NCBI RefSeq assembly: GCF_003665095.1
Contig: NZ_RCHV01000002.1
Location: forward strand, 5,336,501-5,400,500
Length of the DNA: 64,000 bases
Origin: Streptomyces sp. Z26
GTDB lineage: Bacteria > Actinomycetota > Actinomycetes > Streptomycetales > Streptomycetaceae
Reading direction: 5' to 3'
In this document: positions 57,996 to 64,000 of the stretch, piece after piece
Numbering within the stretch: the first letter of the stretch is position 1
Layout: the number at the start of each line of letters is the position of its first letter
Notes under the pieces: model-generated
Seen by the model: only the letters and a program-made list of their open reading frames with translations
Database searches by the model: none
Told to the model about the DNA's origin: nothing
Program-made: the position numbers and the translations under genes

Positions 57996-58951
57996 GCACC
58001 CGTACGACCGACCGGCGTTCCCCGGCCGCCGACGGCGCACCCGCCGCGGACCGGCCCGCGCCGGCCCGCCCCGCCCCCGCCCGTACGGGGAGCGGCACCC
58101 GTGAACGGCTGACGGCGGGGATGTTCCTGGCCCCGGCCGTGCTGCTGGTCGCGCTGTTCCTGCTCGCGCCCTTCGGCTGGACGGTGCACCGCAGCTTCTT
58201 CAGCGACACGCGGACCTCGCCGTTCAGCTGGTTCGAGAACTACGCGCTGTTCGCCTCGGACCCGGCGCTGACCCGCTCGGTGCAGAACACGCTGATGTGG
58301 GTGGTGGGCACGGTCGTGCTCCCGTTCGTGCTGGGGCTCGCCATCGCCTGCATGACGGACGCCAGCCGCCTCTCGCGGTTCGCGCGGCTGTGCGTCGTCC
58401 TGCCGTACGCCCTGTCGGGCTCGGCGGTGGCGGTCGTCTGGAACTTCATGCTCACCACCGACGGCGCCGTCAACCAGGTCCTGACGAACGTCGGGCTCGG
58501 CTCGTTCGCCCAGGGCTGGCTGCTGACCTGGCCGGGCAACACCGTCGTGATGATCCTCGCCAACGCCTGGCAGGCCACCGGCGTCGCCGTCATCCTCTTC
58601 CTCGTCGGGCTGCGGTCCATCCCGCCCGAGACCCTGGAGGCCGGTGCGCTGGACGGCGCGAACGGCTGGCAGCAGTTCCGCCACGTCGTCCTGCCGCAGC
58701 TGCGCCCGGTGTCGATCATCGTGATCGGGATGAGCCTGGTGAACGGCCTCAAGTCGTTCGACCTGATCTGGGTGCTGACCCAGGGCGGTCCCGGGCGGGC
58801 GACCGAGACGCTCGCCGTGTCCATGTACAACGAGACGTTCCTCGAACTGCGGCCCGGCGCGGGCGCGGCGATCGCGGTCGTCCTCACCGTGATCGTGCTG
58901 GCCGCCTCCTGGTTCTACCTGCGGCGCCAGCTCGACGTGAAAGGCGTGTGA
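57992..58951 (+). CDS. ABC sugar permease, first subunit
   Basis: 319-residue inner-membrane permease (MalF-like, CUT1 family) with six helices after a 35-residue proline/alanine-rich cytosolic tail. The ATPase-contact loop EAGALDGANGWQQFRHVVLPQLRP contains the EAA motif. It follows the binding-protein gene in ATGA overlap and overlaps the second permease in GTGA. No ATPase gene is next to it; streptomycetes commonly supply a shared MsiK-type ATPase from elsewhere. Confidence 0.94.
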   Translation: MSTRTTDRRSPAADGAPAADRPAPARPAPARTGSGTRERLTAGMFLAPAVLLVALFLLAPFGWTVHRSFFSDTRTSPFSWFENYALFASDPALTRSVQNTLMWVVGTVVLPFVLGLAIACMTDASRLSRFARLCVVLPYALSGSAVAVVWNFMLTTDGAVNQVLTNVGLGSFAQGWLLTWPGNTVVMILANAWQATGVAVILFLVGLRSIPPETLEAGALDGANGWQQFRHVVLPQLRPVSIIVIGMSLVNGLKSFDLIWVLTQGGPGRATETLAVSMYNETFLELRPGAGAAIAVVLTVIVLAASWFYLRRQLDVKGV

Positions 58952-59769
58952 CGATGTCCACCGGCCGAGTCCTGCGCAACGCCACCCTCACCGTCCTCGC
59001 CCTGCTGTGGCTGGTCCCCACCTGGCTGCTCGTCGTCAACGCGCTGGTGCCCGCCGAGAGTTACTCGGGCAGTCCGCACTGGCTGCCCGACGGCTTCGGC
59101 CTTCTCGACAACATGTCCGAGGCATGGGACCGGGCCAGCCTCGGCCCGGCCCTCGGCAACAGCCTCCTCTACTCCGTGGTGAGCGCCGCGGCCGCCGCCG
59201 TGACCGCCGCGTTCGCCGCCTTCGCGACGGTCGTCATGCCCGTCCGGCGGCAGGCGCTGTGGTTCTGGGTGGTGTACTCCGGCACCCTGCTGCCCCTCCA
59301 GGTCTTCATCCGGCCGCTGTTCCTGTCGTACGCGCAGACGTCGCTGTACGACACCCAGACCGGTCTCGTGCTGGTCTACACGGCGATCGCCGTCCCGTTC
59401 GCGTTCTTCGTGCTGCGCAACTACGCGCTGACGATGGAGCGGGAGATCGTGGAGGCGGCGCGGATGGACGGGGCGTCGTGGTGGCGGCTGTTCTGGCAGA
59501 TCCACGTGCCGCTGACCCGGTCGGCGATGGTCGCGGTGTTCGTCTTCCAGTTCGTGGCCGTCTGGAACGATCTGATGTTCGGCATCACCATGGTCACCAG
59601 CCGCAACATCCGCCCCGTGATGGCCGCGCTGGCCGACCTCCAGGGCAACTACTCCAACGTCGGGCCGCCCGTCGTGCTGGCCGGGGCGCTCCTCGTCTCG
59701 CTGCCGACCGTGGTGCTGTTCTTCTCCGCGCAGCGCTTCTTCGTCAGCAGCCTCCGCATCCACCGCTGA
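58948..59769 (+). CDS. ABC sugar permease, second subunit
   Basis: 273-residue MalG-like permease with six helices and the EAA loop EAARMDGASWWRLFWQIHVPL. A GTG at 58948 overlaps the previous stop; an ATG two codons downstream (58954) is an alternative start. Together with the first permease it forms the channel for the mannoside importer. The secreted GH76 gene follows after 53 bp on the same strand. Confidence 0.93.
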   Translation: MTMSTGRVLRNATLTVLALLWLVPTWLLVVNALVPAESYSGSPHWLPDGFGLLDNMSEAWDRASLGPALGNSLLYSVVSAAAAAVTAAFAAFATVVMPVRRQALWFWVVYSGTLLPLQVFIRPLFLSYAQTSLYDTQTGLVLVYTAIAVPFAFFVLRNYALTMEREIVEAARMDGASWWRLFWQIHVPLTRSAMVAVFVFQFVAVWNDLMFGITMVTSRNIRPVMAALADLQGNYSNVGPPVVLAGALLVSLPTVVLFFSAQRFFVSSLRIHR

Positions 59770-59822
59770 ACACCCGTAGGCACGCCCGCTTCTCCCTCCC
59801 ACTCCCGCGAAGGGACACACCC

Positions 59823-61052
59823 ATGCCGCGTTCACCCCTGCCCCGTTCACCCCTGGCGCGCGCCGCCGTCTCCGCCGTCTGCGCCGGGCTGCTCCTCACC
59901 GCCGTGCCCGCGCACGCCGCGCAGGCCCGGGGCGCCGACCGGCCGCGCCCGGTCTCCTCCGGCGCGTGGGCCGACCGCGCCACCGACGCCTACCGCGCCC
60001 TCCAACAGCACCTGTACGAGGGCGCCGACCAGCACGGGCTGTACCTGGAGCACACGCCCCGGCAGGCCGCCGACCCGGAGCACTCCTTCCTGTGGCCGTT
60101 CCGCGAGGCCGCGCAGGCGGCCGTCGACATGCAGCGGCTGCCGCGCACCGGGGACGACTACCGGGACGACGCGGCCGAGCGGTTCGGCACCGCCGAGCGC
60201 TACTTCACGGCGGGCGACCGCCCCGGCTACGAGTCGTACCTGCCCGCCCCACTCGGCACCGGCGGCGACGTGTACTACGACGACAACGCCGTGGTCGCCC
60301 TGACGCAGCTCGACCAGTACGAGGAGACGGGCGACGCCCGGTTCCTGGAGCGGGCCGAGCGCGTCGTGCCGATCGTCTCCCGGGCGTGGGACGACGACGC
60401 GGCGAAGCCCTGCCCCGGCGGCATGGACTGGTTCGACTCGCCCGCAAACACCGTACGGGCCACCAACGTCACCGCCCTGTCCGCCCAGCTCGCCGCCCGG
60501 CTCTACGAGCACACCCGCGACCGCGCCCACCTGGAGAAGGCGGAGCGCTGGTACGGCTGGGTGCACTCCTGCATGCGGCTCTCGCCCGGCCTGTACGCCA
60601 ACGACCGCGGCGACGACGGCACCACCAACGAGACGCTCTGGACGTACAACTCGGGCGCCATGATCGGCACCGCCACCGCCCTCTACCGCGGCACCGGCGA
60701 CGAGGCGTACCTGACGAAGGCCGTCGACGACGCCCGCGGCTCCCTCGCCCACTGGACCGACGGCGACCGCCTGCACCAACAGCCCGCCGTGTTCAACGCG
60801 TTCTACTTCAAGGACCTGCTCGACCTCGACGCCGTACGCGCCGAGCCCGCCTACCTGAAGGCCATGAGCGCGTACGCGGACAGCACGTACGACACCAACC
60901 GGGACGCCGCCACCGGCCTGTTCCGCTTCCAGCCCTCCGGCGGCGGCGACTACGACCCGGCCGCGCCCGCCGGGACCCTCCACCAGTCGGCCATGACGCA
61001 GATCTTCGCCACCCTCGCCGACGCCACCCACGGACGCCACGGGCACTCCTGA
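59823..61052 (+). CDS. Secreted GH76 endo-alpha-1,6-mannanase
   Basis: 409-residue (alpha/alpha)6-barrel hydrolase. A Sec signal peptide (basic start, hydrophobic core VSAVCAGLLLTAVPAHA, cleavage after AHA) sends it outside the cell. The paired catalytic aspartates of GH76 are D153/D154 in VYYDDNAVVAL; NETLWTYNSGAMIGTA and NAFYFKDLLDL are other family segments. It should cut the alpha-1,6-mannan backbone of fungal or mycobacterial-type mannan into fragments for import. In operon with the importer. Confidence 0.9.
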   Translation: MPRSPLPRSPLARAAVSAVCAGLLLTAVPAHAAQARGADRPRPVSSGAWADRATDAYRALQQHLYEGADQHGLYLEHTPRQAADPEHSFLWPFREAAQAAVDMQRLPRTGDDYRDDAAERFGTAERYFTAGDRPGYESYLPAPLGTGGDVYYDDNAVVALTQLDQYEETGDARFLERAERVVPIVSRAWDDDAAKPCPGGMDWFDSPANTVRATNVTALSAQLAARLYEHTRDRAHLEKAERWYGWVHSCMRLSPGLYANDRGDDGTTNETLWTYNSGAMIGTATALYRGTGDEAYLTKAVDDARGSLAHWTDGDRLHQQPAVFNAFYFKDLLDLDAVRAEPAYLKAMSAYADSTYDTNRDAATGLFRFQPSGGGDYDPAAPAGTLHQSAMTQIFATLADATHGRHGHS

Positions 61053-61134
61053 CCGGTGCGGGGCGGGCCGCCCCGGTCACCGCGCCCCGCCCCGCGCGCC
61101 ACCGCACCCCCGACACGAAGGACACCCACGCACC

Positions 61135-64000
61135 ATGCCCAAGCCACCGCTGACCCGGCCGTCCTGGTGGGACTCCGACCTCGCGCGCGACCTGCTGAAG
61201 GAGCGCGCCGTCACCACCGCCGCCCTCGGGGACCTGGAGGTGCGGCTGTCGGGGGAGCCCCTGCTCCGCCGCGACGGTACGGGCGGACTGCTCCAGTCCG
61301 TACGGCTGGGCGTACGCCGTCCCGGGGGCGGGCACCCCGGGCCGCGCGTCACCACGGCGCGCGTCACCACCGCCGGGGGCACGCCCGTGCACTGCGAGCT
61401 GCTGCCGGGGCCGGGGGACGACACGCGTCTCCTGGTCCCGGAGGTGGCCGAGCCCACGCCGTTGCTGCTCGAACTCCCCGAACTCGCGGCGGGCGCACGG
61501 CTCCCCTTCGAGGCGCTGCCGCAACGCCACTGGACGCTGCACCTGGTGCAGCACTCCCACCTGGACATCGGCTACACCGACCCGCAGGGCCGGGTGCTGG
61601 CCGAGAGTCGCGCGTACCTCGACTCCCTCCTCGAACTGTGCCGCGACACCGACGACTGGCCCGAACCCGCCCGGTTCCGCTGGGCCGTCGAGGGCTTCCA
61701 CTCGTTCGAGGACTGGCGCGCCCACCGGCCCCGGCGGCGGGTCGAGGAGTTCCTCGACCGGGTACGCGAGGGCCGCGTCGAGCTGACGGCGCTCCCCTTC
61801 AACCTGCACACCGAGACCTGCTCCACCGACGAACTGCACGAACTGCTGCGCCCCGTCACGGAGTTGCGCGAACGGCACGGCGTGCACGTCACCACCGCCA
61901 TGCAGACCGACGTGCCCGGCCAGGTCGTCGGCCTGCCCGACGTGCTCGCGGACCACGGCGTACGCCACCTGTCCGTGGCGCACAACTGGGCGGGCCGCGC
62001 CGTGCCCCACCACGTCGGCGGCGCGGACCTGCCGCGCCTCTTCCGCTGGGAGGCGCCGAGCGGCGCGAGCGTCCTGGTGTGGCGTACGGACACCCCGCAC
62101 GGGCTGGCCTACATGGAGGGCTCGATCCTCGGCTTCGACGAGTCGTACGCCCGGGTCGACGACCTGCTGCCCGCCTACCTCGGCGCCCTCGCCCGCTTCC
62201 CGTACCCGCACCAGGGGCGCGGCGTCCCCGGCTTCCCCGCGCTCGAACTGCCCGGCGCGGCCGACCCGTACCCGTGGGACGTGCTGCACCTGCGGGTGCT
62301 CGGCAAGTTCGCGGACAACGGGCCGCCGCGCCGCGTCATCTCCGACACGGTGCGCCGCTGGAACGAGCAGTGGGCGTACCCGCGACTGCGCGCCTCCCGC
62401 AACGAGGACTTCTTCGCGGACGCCGAGCGCCGCGTCGGGGACCGCGTGGAGACCTACCGGGGCGACTGGACCGACTGGTGGGTCGACGGCGTCGGCGCCG
62501 GAGCCGTACCGCTGGCCGCCACCCGGCGCGGACAGGCGGCCCTCGCGGAGGCGCAGACGGTGGCCGGGTACGCGCACCTGCTGGGCGTCGGCGGCGGCAC
62601 TGCCGTCACGGCGGGCGCGCCGGAGGTCTACCGGGCCGCGTCGCTGTTCAACGAACACACCTGGGGCGCCGGTGACCCCTGGACCCACGGGGAGCACGGG
62701 CACGGTTCCGGCGAGAAGCAGTGGCACTGGAAGTACGCCCAGGCCCTGCGCGCCCACGACGGCGCCGAGGCGCTCCTCGACACGGCGTCCGCCCTGCTCG
62801 GTGAGGCGCTCGCCCCGTCCGGGGACGCGGCGGCGTCCTTCTACGCGGTGAACACGTGCGGTTGGGCGCGTACCGAGACCGTACGGATCTTCCTCCCGGA
62901 GAGCACCGTCGGCCTCGCGGACGCCGTACGGGTCCTCGACGGACGTACCGGCGCGCCGCTGCCGTTCGCGGCGGAGGCGCAGAGCAACGAGCGCCACCGC
63001 GCGGCGGGCCGCTTCCTGCGCGTGCCCGTCGCGGACGTCCCGGCGTGCGGCGCCGTACGGCTGGACGTCGTCACGGGCGAGGGCACGACGGCGGAGCCCG
63101 TCCCGGCGGGGGACGGGACCGCGACCGTCCTGGAGAACGACCACCTGCGCGTCACCGTCGACCTGCGCGCGGCGTGCGTCGCCTCCGTCGTCGACAAGGC
63201 CACCGGCCGCGAACTGGTCCGCCAGGACGCCACGGTGGGCTTCAACGGCTACGTGTACGACGAGTACGCCACGGCGGGCGGCTTCAACCACCAGTCCAGC
63301 AAGACCGTCGCCGACGACTCGATGCACCTGCTCGCCTCGCGCAGCACCGCGCCGCCCGCGGCGCTCGTCGACCGTACGACGGACGCCACCGGGCAGACCC
63401 TCGTCTACGAGTGCGCCCCCGCCGGCACCCGCCGCCTGCGCGTACGCGTGCACCTCCCGCACGACGCGGCGCGCGTCGACTTCGAGAACCGCGTCGAGAA
63501 GGACGCGACCCTCACCAAGGAGAGCGCCTTCTTCGCGTTCCCCTTCGCCCTCGACGAGCCCGTCGTGCACACGGAGGCCACCGGCGGCGTCCTGGGCGGC
63601 GACCGCGCGACCGTACCGGGCTCGGCGGCCCACATGCGCGCCGTCCGCCGCTGGGTCAGCCTCAGCGACGGCACCCGGCACGCCGTACTGGCGACGGCCG
63701 ACGCGCCGCTCGTCCAGCTCGGCGGGATCGCCGTGCCGTACGTGCCCTACCCCCGGTCGATGCCGAGGGAGGAACCGGCCACCGTCTTCTCCTGGGTGCA
63801 CAACAACATCTGGGACACCAACTTCCCCTCGCAGCAGGCGTTCGACCACGTCTTCCGCTACAGCGTCGGCTTCGGGACGGAGACGGGTGCGGACGGGGAC
63901 GGAGGCGGCGGGGCGGACCTGCTGGCCGCCCGCGTCGCGGCGGTGACCTCCCACCCGCTGGTGCCGGTACGGGCCCGCGCCGCCGCCGTGGCCGAAGCCC
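61135..64000 (+). CDS. GH38 alpha-mannosidase (3' partial)
   Basis: Open to the right edge of the window, 955 residues visible. Zinc-site motif QHSHLDIGYTD (H140, H142, D144) near the start of the catalytic domain and the nucleophile D259 in AMQTDVPG identify a GH38 alpha-mannosidase. Later segments (SLFNEHTWGAGDPWTHG, then beta-sandwich domains with LENDHLRVTVDL and FENRVEKDATL) follow the usual layout. No signal peptide, so it should cleave alpha-mannosides inside the cell. ATG after GAAGGA. Only the last part of the C-terminal domain is missing. Confidence 0.94.
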   Translation, partial: MPKPPLTRPSWWDSDLARDLLKERAVTTAALGDLEVRLSGEPLLRRDGTGGLLQSVRLGVRRPGGGHPGPRVTTARVTTAGGTPVHCELLPGPGDDTRLLVPEVAEPTPLLLELPELAAGARLPFEALPQRHWTLHLVQHSHLDIGYTDPQGRVLAESRAYLDSLLELCRDTDDWPEPARFRWAVEGFHSFEDWRAHRPRRRVEEFLDRVREGRVELTALPFNLHTETCSTDELHELLRPVTELRERHGVHVTTAMQTDVPGQVVGLPDVLADHGVRHLSVAHNWAGRAVPHHVGGADLPRLFRWEAPSGASVLVWRTDTPHGLAYMEGSILGFDESYARVDDLLPAYLGALARFPYPHQGRGVPGFPALELPGAADPYPWDVLHLRVLGKFADNGPPRRVISDTVRRWNEQWAYPRLRASRNEDFFADAERRVGDRVETYRGDWTDWWVDGVGAGAVPLAATRRGQAALAEAQTVAGYAHLLGVGGGTAVTAGAPEVYRAASLFNEHTWGAGDPWTHGEHGHGSGEKQWHWKYAQALRAHDGAEALLDTASALLGEALAPSGDAAASFYAVNTCGWARTETVRIFLPESTVGLADAVRVLDGRTGAPLPFAAEAQSNERHRAAGRFLRVPVADVPACGAVRLDVVTGEGTTAEPVPAGDGTATVLENDHLRVTVDLRAACVASVVDKATGRELVRQDATVGFNGYVYDEYATAGGFNHQSSKTVADDSMHLLASRSTAPPAALVDRTTDATGQTLVYECAPAGTRRLRVRVHLPHDAARVDFENRVEKDATLTKESAFFAFPFALDEPVVHTEATGGVLGGDRATVPGSAAHMRAVRRWVSLSDGTRHAVLATADAPLVQLGGIAVPYVPYPRSMPREEPATVFSWVHNNIWDTNFPSQQAFDHVFRYSVGFGTETGADGDGGGGADLLAARVAAVTSHPLVPVRARAAAVAEA

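Noticed and set aside
60808..63954. 1048-codon open frame on the minus strand
   Set aside because: Antisense to the GH38 mannosidase and the GH76 end; low-complexity valine/arginine/glycine translation without motifs.
1..64000. CRISPR arrays, tRNA or rRNA genes
   Set aside because: No regularly spaced repeats and no cloverleaf or rRNA signature sequences were found on reading.

Overview
This 64 kb window is high-GC DNA (mostly C or G at third codon positions, many GTG and some TTG starts, GTGA/ATGA stop-start overlaps) and almost certainly comes from a Streptomyces or close relative. Support: a sepH-type cell-division gene, a CutR/CutS pair, and a run of actinobacterial DUF genes (DUF4193, DUF3093, DUF3710, DUF3159) around a dUTPase. 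No rRNA, tRNA or CRISPR array was seen.

Region 1 (1-25.1 kb) is chromosomal core: the 3' end of a rhodanese-type sulfurtransferase, sepH, a sugar-lactone oxidase with an MFS exporter, ferrochelatase, an inositol-phosphatase-family enzyme, a 59-residue protein, cutRS, DUF4193, an EcsC-like protein, DUF3093, a thioesterase, dut, DUF3710, a MerR regulator with a textbook autoregulatory promoter, then a potassium-themed block (kdpD, kdpE, two TrkA-type gating proteins and a KimA-like K+ permease) and a TrmA/RumA-type RNA methyltransferase.

Region 2 (25.1-25.9 kb) is a small toxin-antitoxin module (ribbon-helix-helix antitoxin plus Doc toxin) inserted just after the RNA methyltransferase gene. 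It is flanked by a 101-bp direct repeat that duplicates the last 24 codons of that gene.

Region 3 (26.1-51.2 kb) is an uncharacterised non-ribosomal peptide cluster. Three NRPS proteins (A-T, C-A-T, C-A-T-TE) predict a tripeptide. They sit with an MbtH partner and an FMN enzyme of the glutamate-synthase type on the minus strand, and with a plus-strand set resembling leucine chain extension: an isopropylmalate-synthase-like enzyme, LeuC, LeuD fused in frame to a SnoaL-like domain, and a branched-chain aminotransferase, but no LeuB. Other members are an AsnRS-like catalytic core without an anticodon domain, a clavaminate-synthase-like Fe(II)/2-oxoglutarate oxygenase, an M20 N-carbamoyl-amino-acid-hydrolase-like enzyme, a SAM methyltransferase, an atypical response regulator, an HTH-DUF4177 protein and an ArsR-MFS export pair with two matching operator candidates. 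The likely logic is that an alpha-keto acid is lengthened by one carbon, aminated, possibly hydroxylated or methylated, and built into a short peptide that is then exported. I do not recognise the product.

Region 4 (51.2-64 kb) is an alpha-mannan/mannoside utilisation locus under a LacI regulator: GH125, ROK kinase, mannose-6-phosphate-isomerase-like protein, ABC sugar importer (binding protein and two permeases, no ATPase), secreted GH76, and a GH38 alpha-mannosidase that runs off the window.
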